DNA of 64,000 bases, taken from contig CP074573.1 of the NCBI GenBank assembly GCA_018394295.1, forward strand, positions 806,001 to 870,000. The letters run 5' to 3'. Position numbers and translations under genes: made by a program. Under the pieces are notes generated by a model. It was not told the origin of the DNA and made no database searches. It was given only the letters and a program-made list of their open reading frames with translations. Source of the stretch: Mycoplasmatota bacterium (GTDB taxonomy: Bacteria; Bacillota_I; Bacilli_A; Haloplasmatales; Haloplasmataceae). This document shows, piece by piece, positions 45,646-53,823 of the stretch (within the stretch, counting starts at the first letter, position 1; each line of letters opens with the position of its first letter).

Positions 45646-47509
45646 GTGTGCCAGGCATGTCTATTAACTAGGTGGTGAAAGTCCACTACACGGGAAGATG
45701 ACTAAAGTGTTAGCCAAGTACAAGGGCGCCTATTGCGAAGTAGGGTCTGAAGGAAGTAGGAGGCAAAATTTTGGCTCGAGGAACACGAATCACATCAGGC
45801 GGGTATTATGGATGAGTTTGCTTAACAAAACAAAGTCCGTAGTCATCAAAGCAATAATACACGTAAATGTGGCGAGTATATGAAATGAAAGTGAATAGAC
45901 TTACCCTGGGAGATCTCATGAACACGTCACGAGCGTGGTTGAAAAAGATTTATCGTGAGAAGTCAGCAGAGCCATAGTAGGGTCCAAACCGAAGGGCGAA
46001 ACAGTATGTTTAATTGTAAATGTAAATTATAAGACTATATGAACAGTAGAAAATCAGGATTACCTACCTAACTTCGATGGTATCGTAAGGAACCTAGGAG
46101 CCTTTAGGACAAACAGTATGGTCTTAACAATGAAAGGAGCAATTACTAATGGAAAATCTTCTAGAATTAATCTTAAGTAACTACAATTTAAATGAAGCCA
46201 TCGCTAGAGTAGTGAAGAATAAAGGTGCTGCTGGAATTGATGGGATGAATGTTGAACAAGGAAGATTACATTTTATGAAACATGGTGATGAAATTAAAAG
46301 AGCCATAAGAAATAGAAAGTATAAACCTAACCCCGTTAGGAGAGTAGAAATACCAAAACCTGATGGTGGGGTAAGACTACTAGGAATACCAACGGTTATA
46401 GATAGAATCATTCAACAAGCCATTAATCAAGTGCTATCACCAATATTTGAGAAACAATTTAGTGACTCTAGTTTTGGATTTAGACCAAATCGAGGTTGTC
46501 ATATGGCAATTGAGAGAAGTTTAATGTATTTAAATGATGGTTACAAAGTAATAGTTGATACGGATTTAGAGAAATTCTTTGATAAGGTTAACCATGATAA
46601 ACTCATGCAAATATTATCTTTAACAATTAAAGATAGTGATTTAATGAGTTTGATAAGGAAATATCTAGTTAGTGGTATCATGATAAATGGAGTCGTAATA
46701 GATAGTGAGGAAGGAACACCACAAGGAGGACCATTAAGTCCATTATTATCAAATATCATGCTTAATGAACTAGATAAAGAGTTAACTAAAAGAGGATTAA
46801 GATTTGTACGATATGCCGATGACTGTAATATATATGTAAAAAGTATACGTGCAGGACAAAGAGTAATGGAGAGTATAACTAACTTTATTGAAAAGAAGTT
46901 AAAACTCAAAGTTAATCAGAGTAAAAGCAAAGTAGATTACTATAATAAAGGAATCAAATTTTTAGGCTTTGGCTTTTACTACAATCCCAGGCACAGACAA
47001 GTTAGAATCAAAGTACATCCAAAATCAATTAAAAGAATAAAAGAAAAGATTAAGAAATTAACATCTAGAAGATGGAGTATCAGTTTAGATTATCGGTTAC
47101 TCAAAATAAAACAACTTATAACAGGTTGGGTTAATTATTATAAAGTAGCCGATATGAAATGGTTATTGATGAAATTAGATGAACAAATAAGATTTCGTGT
47201 AAGAATGTGTATTTGGAAAGCATGGAAAAAGATTGGGAAACGATTTAAATCCCTAAGGAAACTAGGCGCAAGTCGTCAAAAGGCTTGGGAATACGCAAAC
47301 AGTAGAAAAAGCTATGCGCGAATCGCACATAGCTTTATCTTAACAACTACGATTACAAATAAAAGATTAGAACATCGTGGTCTAATATCAATGACCGAAT
47401 ATTATTTATCTGTTAGATAACATATTGAACCGCCGTATACCGAACGGTACGTACGGTGGTGTGAGAGGTCTGAAATGAATAGAAAACTATTTATTTCTTC
47501 CTACTCGAT
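45646..47509 (+). mobile_element. Group IIC (bacterial class C) intron
   Basis: The 5' end is GTGTG at 45646, matching the group II GUGYG consensus. About 500 bases of ribozyme (domains I-IV) precede the RT ORF. Domain V is the GAACCGCCGTATACC... hairpin at about 47430-47470, with the class-typical GTACGTACGG strand. Domain VI follows, ending CTACTCGAT at 47509. Insertion directly after a terminator hairpin is the hallmark of class C introns. All parts look intact, so it may be active. Exact boundaries are read by eye. Confidence 0.92.
46149..47420 (+). CDS. ltrA: Group II intron reverse transcriptase/maturase
   Basis: This 423-residue intron-encoded protein has RT motifs KNKGAAGIDGMNV, RRVEIPKPDGGVRLLGIPTV, FGFRPNRGCHMAI, GTPQGGPLSPLLSNIMLNELD and the catalytic RYADD in FVRYADDCNIYV. 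A maturase domain (GWVNYYKVADMKWLL) follows. There is no HNH endonuclease at the C terminus, as expected for class C, which integrates at terminators using replication-fork primers. AAAGGAGCAATTACTA precedes the ATG. The frame is intact. Confidence 0.96.
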   Translation: MENLLELILSNYNLNEAIARVVKNKGAAGIDGMNVEQGRLHFMKHGDEIKRAIRNRKYKPNPVRRVEIPKPDGGVRLLGIPTVIDRIIQQAINQVLSPIFEKQFSDSSFGFRPNRGCHMAIERSLMYLNDGYKVIVDTDLEKFFDKVNHDKLMQILSLTIKDSDLMSLIRKYLVSGIMINGVVIDSEEGTPQGGPLSPLLSNIMLNELDKELTKRGLRFVRYADDCNIYVKSIRAGQRVMESITNFIEKKLKLKVNQSKSKVDYYNKGIKFLGFGFYYNPRHRQVRIKVHPKSIKRIKEKIKKLTSRRWSISLDYRLLKIKQLITGWVNYYKVADMKWLLMKLDEQIRFRVRMCIWKAWKKIGKRFKSLRKLGASRQKAWEYANSRKSYARIAHSFILTTTITNKRLEHRGLISMTEYYLSVR

Positions 47510-47524
47510 TCAATATTATAGTCA

Positions 47525-47974
47525 TTAATTGATATTAGTTTTTTCATTTGATAAATCATCTTTTAACTTATCTTCTTTTTTAGTACCTAAGAATCGATTT
47601 AAAAATATAAAGAGTAAATTGATTGATACTAATATAATAAAGACTATGAAGTAATGTTGAATGGGATTGTTTTTAATATTCACCATTAGAAAAATAAGCA
47701 GACCTAGAAATAATGTATTTCCAAATAAATTAAAAACCCATTCATTAATATTCTTCTTTTCTACAAGATAGGATTTCTTTTTATGAATCTTCTTATATAA
47801 TTTGTAAATAAACATTATAGAAAACACACTAAATATTGTTCCGATAATATATGAAACTACTTTATAATTAGATTCAGACTCTATACTCGCAATATAAAAA
47901 TATAGAGTTGCAAATCCTATTAATTTTAAACCATTAAGTAATTCATAAGTAAATGAATATACCTTTTTAAGCAT
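47525..47974 (-). CDS. Orphan membrane protein, paralogue 1
   Basis: This 149-residue protein has four hydrophobic segments (about 14-30, 38-55, 85-102, 108-126). It begins MLKKVYSFTYELLNGLKLIG, has a central YKKIHKKKSYLVEKK motif and ends with NRFLGTKKEDK. These three blocks recur in the two neighbours upstream on this strand, so the genes form a tandem family. AAAGGAGATAAAAA precedes the ATG. I do not recognise the family. It lies 15 bases beyond the intron 3' end. Confidence 0.6.
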   Translation of the reverse strand: MLKKVYSFTYELLNGLKLIGFATLYFYIASIESESNYKVVSYIIGTIFSVFSIMFIYKLYKKIHKKKSYLVEKKNINEWVFNLFGNTLFLGLLIFLMVNIKNNPIQHYFIVFIILVSINLLFIFLNRFLGTKKEDKLKDDLSNEKTNIN

Positions 47975-48094
47975 TTTTTATCTCCTTTATTAAAAGTTCT
48001 TTCATTAAGTATAACTAAAATCATAATATTTAATAACAAATATTACGTTAAATAAATTCTAATGAAACTAGTTATTTCTTTCAATAGGCTTCTC

Positions 48095-48493
48095 TTATTT
48101 TTCAGAACCTAGGAATCTATTTAATAAAAATAAAAGTAATTTTACAGTTACCATTATAATTAAAATTTTATAGACTGGTTGAGATTGATAATTATCTATA
48201 ATCTCCTGCTTATTAAAAATAAAAATCACAAGCCACGGAAAAAAAGACAAGAAATGTACAAAACATTCAGAACTATCATATTTTTCAATGAGAAATGATT
48301 TTTTTTCACAAAACTTTTTATAAAATCTGTAAATCACCATAATTAAAAAGATGCCAAATATAGTTCCAATCAGATATAACTCTGTTCTTAAACTTGTGTC
48401 AATACTCCCTGTATAAAAACAATAAGTTGATCACCCTATAGATAATGAAACATAAAATAATACGTAAATTAATGAATATATTTTTTTAAACAT
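48095..48493 (-). pseudogene. Orphan membrane protein, paralogue 2, broken by a nonsense codon
   Basis: Reading from ATG 48493 (AAGGAGAG upstream) gives MFKKIYSLIYVLFYVSLSIG, then TGA at codon 21, then an uninterrupted frame through GTIFGIFLIMVIYRFYKKFCEKKSFLIEKY to NRFLGSEK. Alignment with paralogues 1 and 3 is collinear without gaps around the stop, so a single base change disabled it. ATG 48340 could only give an 81-residue fragment lacking the first two membrane segments. Since TGA ends normal genes here, readthrough as Trp is unlikely. Confidence 0.75.
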
Positions 48494-48597
48494 AGCAAAC
48501 TCTCCTTAAACCTTAATCTAATTATCTTTTATAACTAATTCTTTTATTAAGTTAATTATTAAATAATTTATGAATCCTTTAAATGTTAAGAATGAAG

Positions 48598-49020
48598 TTA
48601 GTTTTCTATTTTTGTTAAATCATTTAATGACTTATTCTCTTTTTTCGTGCCTAAGAATCTATTTGAAAATAATAAAAGTAAATTAATAGTTAGTAATATA
48701 GCGAATATCTTGTAGAATAGATGAAACGGATCAGTATTTTTAACATGTAGCAAAGCAATTAGGTATAATATATTAACTAATAACCTTATTATCCAGTCTT
48801 TAACATCTTCCTTGTATATGATATATGATTGTTTTGTATGAACTTTCTTATAAAATTCGTAATTGCTTGCTATAGCGAACATACCAAAAAAAGCTGCAAT
48901 TATAAATAATTCTTTATTACTTGGTTCTTTACTCCAAATGTTAAAAAAGAGAATTGTTATCCAAATCAAAAGTAAACCCTTAAAACATTCATAAGTAAAT
49001 GAATATATTTTTTTTAACAT
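48598..49020 (-). CDS. Orphan membrane protein, paralogue 3
   Basis: This 140-residue product begins MLKKIYSFTYECFKGLLLIW, has YKKVHTKQSYIIYKEDVKDW in the middle and ends NRFLGTKKENK, like paralogue 1. Four hydrophobic segments are visible. ATG 49020 is chosen because GGAGAGAAG lies just upstream; a longer frame to 49092 lacks a ribosome site. Neither a partner toxin nor an enzyme is visible beside the family. Confidence 0.6.
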   Translation of the reverse strand: MLKKIYSFTYECFKGLLLIWITILFFNIWSKEPSNKELFIIAAFFGMFAIASNYEFYKKVHTKQSYIIYKEDVKDWIIRLLVNILYLIALLHVKNTDPFHLFYKIFAILLTINLLLLFSNRFLGTKKENKSLNDLTKIEN

Positions 49021-49100
49021 GCTACTTCTCTCCCCAAACCCTAATCTAATCTTAATTTCTATTATATTCTTTTTTGATAAGTATTCAAGCATTTTTTTGT

Positions 49101-49123
49101 TTGTTACAGTTATTTTGTAACAA
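49101..49123. promoter_or_regulatory. Perfect inverted repeat in the promoter of the 78-residue protein gene
   Basis: TTGTTACA (49101-49108) and TGTAACAA (49116-49123) are perfect complements separated by 7 bases. A TATAAT -10 box follows at 49131-49136. Position over the -35 region suggests a repressor site. Confidence 0.5.
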
Positions 49124-49166
49124 AAAGATTTATAATGATATTAGAATGAATGCCAGGAGGAAAATT

Positions 49167-49403
49167 ATGAAATTAGAAGTGATTATAGGAAAAAAAGAAA
49201 GTGGTAGAGGGAGAGTATTTAATAATATTAATCAAGCATCTTTTTATATGACGTATCAAGAAAAACAAGCGTTAATCAATTTACAAGAAAAGTTAGGTTC
49301 TAAAATTGAAACAAGACCTAAATATAAGAATGAAATTAAGCGTATTGTTTATAGAAATGATTCTGGTGATAAACATTATTACATACTTAAAGTAACAAAT
49401 TAA
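49167..49403 (+). CDS. Hypothetical small basic protein
   Basis: This 78-residue protein begins MKLEVIIGKKESGRGRVF and contains YMTYQEKQALINLQEKLG and a basic C-terminal half (RPKYKNEIKRIVYRNDSGDKHYYILKV). I do not recognise it. ATG 49167 follows a strong AGGAGG (49155-49160). The longer open frame upstream runs through the promoter. It is preceded by its own TATAAT and an inverted repeat, and lies 58 bases upstream of rlmN. Confidence 0.6.
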   Translation: MKLEVIIGKKESGRGRVFNNINQASFYMTYQEKQALINLQEKLGSKIETRPKYKNEIKRIVYRNDSGDKHYYILKVTN

Positions 49404-49461
49404 TGTAAATAATTCTAAAATGTGGTAAACTAGTAGTAGTTATTTTTAGTATGGTGATGAA

Positions 49462-50520
49462 ATGAAAGACAATATTTATGCTTATACATTAGAAGAATTA
49501 GAAACTTATTTTTCAAGTATTAAAGAGAAGAAGTTTCGTGCATCACAGGTTTTTAATTGGTTATATCACAAACGGGTTAATTCTTTTAATGAAATGAAAA
49601 ATTTACCTAAAAATTTAATAGAACATCTAGAAGAAACATTTGATATTGAAGTTTTAGAATTAGATATGAAACAGGAATCAAGTGATGGTACTGTTAAATT
49701 TTTATTTAGAGTTCGAGATGAACATTATATAGAATCTGTTTTAATGAGACATAATTATGGATATTCTGTTTGCGTTTCAACCCAAATAGGGTGTAAAATG
49801 GGATGCACCTTTTGTGCTTCCACAATTGGAGGGGTAGAAAGGAATTTAGATGCAGGTGAAATCACGTGTCAAGTACTTGAAATACAAAAGTATTTGGATG
49901 ATAAAGATGGCCGTGTAAGCTCTATTGTCATTATGGGCTCAGGTGAGCCTTTTGATAATTTTGATTACACAATGAAATTTATAGAGATTATTAAGCATGA
50001 AAAGACGCTTAATATAGGGGCCCGTCATATTACCTTATCTACTAGTGGAATTGTCCCGAGAATTTATCAGTTTGCTGATTTGAATTCACAAGTTACATTA
50101 GCGATTTCTTTACACGCTACAACTAATGCCGTAAGAAGTATGATTATGCCAATAAATAAGGCTTATCCACTTGAAAAGTTAATTGAAGCAATTATGTATT
50201 ATAATCGTGTGACGAATCGTCGAGTGAGTTTAGAATTTGGATTATTAAATGGCGTAAATGACACAATCGAAGAAGCAAAACGACTTGCGAATTTAGTTAG
50301 ACCATTATTATGTCATGTTAATGTCATTCCAATAAATTATGTCATTGAAACAAATTATGAAAAACCAACACAACACAGCATCAAACGTTTTGTAAAAGCA
50401 TTAGAAGAAGAAGGAATTAATGCGACGGTAAGACGGGAAAAAGGATCAGATATCGATGCTGCTTGTGGCCAATTAAGGGCAAAAAAAGCAAAAAAGGAGA
50501 TTGTATGCCAAAAGGATTAA
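49462..50520 (+). CDS. rlmN: Dual-specificity 23S rRNA/tRNA adenine-C2 methyltransferase RlmN
   Basis: This 352-residue radical SAM methyltransferase acts on A2503 of 23S rRNA and A37 of some tRNAs. FRASQVFNWLYHKRV is the N-terminal RNA-binding part, CKMGCTFCAS the [4Fe-4S] motif, and IVIMGSGEPFDNFD and SLHATTNAVRSMIMPIN are typical. The C-terminal catalytic cysteine lies in IDAACGQLR. The final 16 bases overlap rsgA. In B. subtilis prpC and prkC lie between these two; they are absent here. Confidence 0.96.
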   Translation: MKDNIYAYTLEELETYFSSIKEKKFRASQVFNWLYHKRVNSFNEMKNLPKNLIEHLEETFDIEVLELDMKQESSDGTVKFLFRVRDEHYIESVLMRHNYGYSVCVSTQIGCKMGCTFCASTIGGVERNLDAGEITCQVLEIQKYLDDKDGRVSSIVIMGSGEPFDNFDYTMKFIEIIKHEKTLNIGARHITLSTSGIVPRIYQFADLNSQVTLAISLHATTNAVRSMIMPINKAYPLEKLIEAIMYYNRVTNRRVSLEFGLLNGVNDTIEEAKRLANLVRPLLCHVNVIPINYVIETNYEKPTQHSIKRFVKALEEEGINATVRREKGSDIDAACGQLRAKKAKKEIVCQKD

Positions 50521-51401
50521 TTATTAAAGCATTAAGTGGATTTTATTATGTTGAAGAAGCATTGTCAAAAAAAGTGTATGAATGTAGAGGACGCGGTGTA
50601 TTTCGCAATAAAAATATCACGCCTCTAGTTGGTGATAATGTTAATTTTCAAATTGAGGCTAATAATCAAGGTTATGTTAATGAAATTGAAGAGAGAAAAA
50701 ATTTTTTAGTTAGACCGGCTATTACCAATGTAGATCAGGTTCTGCTAGTGTTCTCTGTTAAATCTCCCGAATTTAATCAACCCTTATTAGATCGGTTTTT
50801 AGCGGTTATTGAAAGTAGTTTTATAAAGCCAGTGATTATTCTTTCCAAAATGGATTTAATCACTGAGTCTGAAATTGATCCATTTATAAATTATTACGAA
50901 TCAATTGGATATACAATTGTTAAAACTTCTAAATATGACAAAGAATCAATAGAAAAAGTATGTAATTTATTAGAAAATAAAATCAGTGTTTTAGCAGGTC
51001 AATCCGGTGTAGGGAAATCTTCTTTGCTTAATGCTATAAATCCCCAGTTTAAGCTAAATACAGATGAAATATCGAAGGCATTAGGTAGAGGTAAACATAC
51101 AACAAGACATGTTGAATTATTTAAAGTAGGGAATGGACTTGTTGCTGATACACCTGGATTTAGTAGTTTAGATTTTAGAGATTTAGAGATTGATGCAGAA
51201 TTATTAGCGCAATCATTTGTAGATTTTTTTGAATTGAGTTCAGATTGTAAATTTAGGGGTTGTTTACACATTCATGAACCTAAATGTGCAGTTAAAGCAA
51301 AATTAGAAGAAAATAGTGTTTATGACAACCGTTATCTTAACTATAAAAATTTTCATGAAGAAATTAAAAATCAAAGAGTCATCTATCAAAAAAAACAATA
51401 G
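50505..51401 (+). CDS. rsgA: Ribosome small subunit-dependent GTPase RsgA
   Basis: This 298-residue circularly permuted GTPase acts in 30S maturation. An N-terminal OB fold is followed by G4 LSKMDL, G1 GQSGVGKSSLLNAI, G3 DTPGFSSL, and a C-terminal zinc site CKFRGCLHIHEPKCAVK. ATG 50505 follows AAAAAGGAGATTGT and overlaps the rlmN end, so the two are coupled. Confidence 0.96.
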   Translation: MPKGLIIKALSGFYYVEEALSKKVYECRGRGVFRNKNITPLVGDNVNFQIEANNQGYVNEIEERKNFLVRPAITNVDQVLLVFSVKSPEFNQPLLDRFLAVIESSFIKPVIILSKMDLITESEIDPFINYYESIGYTIVKTSKYDKESIEKVCNLLENKISVLAGQSGVGKSSLLNAINPQFKLNTDEISKALGRGKHTTRHVELFKVGNGLVADTPGFSSLDFRDLEIDAELLAQSFVDFFELSSDCKFRGCLHIHEPKCAVKAKLEENSVYDNRYLNYKNFHEEIKNQRVIYQKKQ

Positions 51402-51411
51402 GAGGAACGAT

Positions 51412-52050
51412 ATGAAAGTAGCACCATCAATTTTAGCGTCAGATTTTAGTAGATTGAAAGAAGAAATTATTGATATTACTAAAAATGGGGCTGATTATAT
51501 CCATCTTGATATTATGGATGGACATTTTGTACCCAATATTACCTTTGGACCAGGTGTTGTAAAGGCTATTAGACCTTATTCAACTCTTCCTTTCGATGTT
51601 CATTTAATGATTGAAAACCCTGACCTTTATATTCCTGAATTTGTAAAAGCAGGAGCAGATTTAATTACGGTTCATGTAGAAGCTTGTCCTCATTTACATA
51701 GGACATTACAACTAATTAAAAGTTATAATATTAAAGCTGGGGTTGTAATCAATCCTCATACTTCTGTTGAAAGTATTACATCTATTCTATCAATTTGTGA
51801 CATTATATTAGTCATGTCTGTAAACCCAGGTTTTGGTGGACAAAGTTTCATTGAAAATAGTTTAGACAAAATTAAAAAATTAAAAGAATTAAGAGATAAA
51901 GAAAATTATTCTTACCTAATTGAAGTAGATGGTGGAATAAATGATCAAACAGCAAAATTATGCAAACGAAGTGGCGCTGATATTTTAGTGGCAGGGTCAT
52001 ATGTATTTAATCATGAGAATAAGATGGAAGCGATAGATTCTCTTAAATAA
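51412..52050 (+). CDS. rpe: Ribulose-phosphate 3-epimerase
   Basis: This 212-residue TIM-barrel enzyme of the pentose phosphate pathway has the metal-site and loop motifs SILASDFSRLKEEI, YIHLDIMDGHFVPNITFGP, FDVHLMIENP, VMSVNPGFGGQSFI and EVDGGINDQTA. ATG 51412 follows AGGAGGAACGAT. Order rsgA-rpe-thiN matches B. subtilis. Confidence 0.96.
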   Translation: MKVAPSILASDFSRLKEEIIDITKNGADYIHLDIMDGHFVPNITFGPGVVKAIRPYSTLPFDVHLMIENPDLYIPEFVKAGADLITVHVEACPHLHRTLQLIKSYNIKAGVVINPHTSVESITSILSICDIILVMSVNPGFGGQSFIENSLDKIKKLKELRDKENYSYLIEVDGGINDQTAKLCKRSGADILVAGSYVFNHENKMEAIDSLK

Positions 52051-52063
52051 GGGGATGATTTAA

Positions 52064-52693
52064 TTGATAATAAATATTGTTGCAGGAGGTCCATTAGATA
52101 TTGATTTAGTTAAAGCTCATCCAGCTGACCTTACAATCGGTGTTGACTATGGAGCTTATCAACTGATAAATAATAATATGACATTAGATGTTGCTTTTGG
52201 TGATTTTGATTCAATTAATACCTATCAATTAGTTGAATTATTAAATACTTGTTCAAAAGTCAATAAATACAAGAAAGATAAAGATAATACAGATACAGAA
52301 TTAGCGTTTAGTTATGCATTAGAGTTAAAACCAGATGTAATTCAGCTGTTTGGTGTAACTGGTAAAAGAATTGATCATTTTTTAAGTGTACTTTATTTAT
52401 TTAAGAAAGTTTTAAGCTGTAATGTGAAACTTATTATTATTGATGAATATAATAAAATATATATTAAGAAACCAGGCGTTCATCACATTAAAAAATCAGA
52501 ATATCACTATTTATCTTTCTTTGCTTATCAAGATGAAGTAGTAAATCTAACGCTAACAAATTTTAAATATAAATTAGATAATTACTTATTAAAAAATCAG
52601 GATTCACTATGTATAAGCAATGAATTAATTAGTGATGTGGGAATTGTATCTTTTGATAAGGGAATTTTATTAATTGTCGAAAGTCGTGATTAA
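52064..52693 (+). CDS. thiN: Thiamine pyrophosphokinase
   Basis: This 209-residue enzyme makes TPP from thiamine and ATP. Motifs: VAGGPLDIDLVK, TIGVDYGAYQLI, VAFGDFDSIN, KDKDNTDTELAFSYAL (Mg2+ acidic cluster) and IQLFGVTGKRIDHFL, plus a C-terminal thiamine-binding beta domain. TTG 52064 is the start; AAGGGG lies upstream and an ATG three codons earlier is closed by a stop. It works with thiT (23398) in thiamine salvage. Confidence 0.93.
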   Translation: MIINIVAGGPLDIDLVKAHPADLTIGVDYGAYQLINNNMTLDVAFGDFDSINTYQLVELLNTCSKVNKYKKDKDNTDTELAFSYALELKPDVIQLFGVTGKRIDHFLSVLYLFKKVLSCNVKLIIIDEYNKIYIKKPGVHHIKKSEYHYLSFFAYQDEVVNLTLTNFKYKLDNYLLKNQDSLCISNELISDVGIVSFDKGILLIVESRD

Positions 52694-52759
52694 ATTATCA
52701 TAACTTTGTGGTATTTATCATAAGATATACTACAGAGTTTATCTAAGGGGGTAATGATT

Positions 52760-52843
52760 TTGAAGTTTTATATCATTAAATTACCAAAATTTTTATCTGT
52801 AATCGTGACTAGTATTTTACGTTTATTTAAACGTGATAAATAA
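52760..52843 (+). CDS. spoVM: Stage V sporulation protein M (SpoVM)
   Basis: This 27-residue amphipathic peptide begins MKFYIIKLPKFLSVIV and ends in the basic LFKRDK. It matches B. subtilis SpoVM (26 residues, MKFYTIKLPKF...), including Pro9, which is needed for sensing the convex forespore membrane and anchoring SpoIVA during coat assembly. AAGGGGG (52745-52751) is 8 bases from TTG 52760; the in-frame ATG at 52754 is too close to it. Its place between thiN and rpmB is exactly the Bacillus position. A terminator follows at once. Confidence 0.9.
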   Translation: MKFYIIKLPKFLSVIVTSILRLFKRDK

Positions 52844-52850
52844 AAAAATC

Positions 52851-52878
52851 GCTCCAATCAAAAAATTGGAGCATTTTT
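52851..52878 (+). terminator. Terminator after spoVM
   Basis: Stem GCTCCAAT / ATTGGAGC with loop CAAAAA, then T7, seven bases after the spoVM stop. Confidence 0.92.
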
Positions 52879-52954
52879 TTATTAAAAGAAGTATTAGGGT
52901 ATATCCTTCTGTTTAAGTAAAACTGATATATATAAAAGCAATAGATTAGATTAC

Positions 52955-52984
52955 TTGACATATTCATTATTATAAGCCTAAAAT
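52955..52984 (+). promoter_or_regulatory. Probable promoter upstream of the alpha/beta hydrolase gene
   Basis: TTGACA (52955-52960), 18-base spacer, TAAAAT (52979-52984). The start codon is about 115 bases downstream; the intervening leader shows no obvious structure, although a TATAAT also occurs at 53042-53047. Confidence 0.5.
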
Positions 52985-53100
52985 GTACATACTCTTATTT
53001 TTATTATAGGATTATTTGTTTATTGAACAAGAAAATTATTTTATAATGAAAAAATTAAATATTTTCTAAACTTTTAACCGATATTAATAGTGGTGATACT

Positions 53101-53772
53101 ATGAAAATATGTTATAAAAATATCGGGATTATCCTCATTCATGGTTTAGGTGGTGGTCTTAGTGATGTTGAACCTTTATCTAAGAAATTAAAGATGTTAG
53201 GTTATACAGTAGAAACACCACTTCTAAGAGGGCACACAGGTATAAAAGAGGATATGAAAAAAGTAACTTATCAAGATTGGATTAATGATGTTGAAAATGC
53301 TTATTTATCGCTTAAAGATAAATGTCAAGAAATCGTTTTAATCGGATATTCAATGGGAGGCTTATTATCTTTACAGGTTGCGAATAAGTTTAGAGTAAAA
53401 GGTCTTATTACGTTAAATACATCAATGTTTTTAGGGAATTTCTTTAATTTTTCTAAAAGATTTATTAAAGACTTAATTCAATTTAATATTTATCATATCA
53501 AGATGTTATACACTTCAATCAGAAAATTATCACTAAAAGCGCATCTTAATCTTAAACGATTATCAAAGGAGACAAAGAAAATAATACCAAATATAAATTG
53601 TGAAATTTTAGTAAGTCAATCAGTTAGTGATGAAGTGCTACAATATAAAAGCGTTAATTATTTACATAAGAATGTACCATGTAAAATAAAAAAAATACTG
53701 TTTTATAATAAAAATGAAGTGATTGAAGATGTAATTGTTGATACAGTAAAGTACATCGAAATTTGTTCATAA
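53101..53772 (+). CDS. Alpha/beta hydrolase-fold protein (Est-like), catalytic His not evident
   Basis: This 223-residue protein resembles small carboxylesterases: oxyanion region ILIHGLGGGLSDVEPL, PLLRGHTG and nucleophile elbow GYSMGGLLS with Ser near residue 84. A probable Asp lies in SQSVSDEVL. The segment where relatives carry the catalytic histidine (SGHVI-like, near the C terminus) reads YNKNEVIED, with no His. The enzyme may be inactive or use a different residue. TAGTGGTGATACT precedes the ATG. It converges on rpmB and interrupts the spoVM-rpmB adjacency of Bacillus. Confidence 0.75.
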   Translation: MKICYKNIGIILIHGLGGGLSDVEPLSKKLKMLGYTVETPLLRGHTGIKEDMKKVTYQDWINDVENAYLSLKDKCQEIVLIGYSMGGLLSLQVANKFRVKGLITLNTSMFLGNFFNFSKRFIKDLIQFNIYHIKMLYTSIRKLSLKAHLNLKRLSKETKKIIPNINCEILVSQSVSDEVLQYKSVNYLHKNVPCKIKKILFYNKNEVIEDVIVDTVKYIEICS

Positions 53773-53795
53773 GCTTTTAGGTAATAATAAATAAA

Positions 53796-53822
53796 AAAAA
53801 GGTTCACTTTCTGAACCTTTTT
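53796..53822. terminator. Bidirectional terminator between the hydrolase gene and rpmB
   Basis: Perfect 11-bp stem AAAAAGGTTCA / TGAACCTTTTT, loop CTTTC. A-run and T-run flank it on both strands. Confidence 0.92.
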
Positions 53823-53823
53823 G

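Noticed and set aside
45698-45883. 61-codon open frame before the intron RT gene
   Set aside because: It lies inside the folded group II ribozyme (domain I region), has no ribosome site and no protein-like composition.
48095-48493. TGA read as tryptophan (Mollicutes code)
   Set aside because: iadA and the methyltransferase at 24116 end properly at TGA, and Trp is encoded by TGG throughout; neighbours have Phe or Ile at the TGA position.
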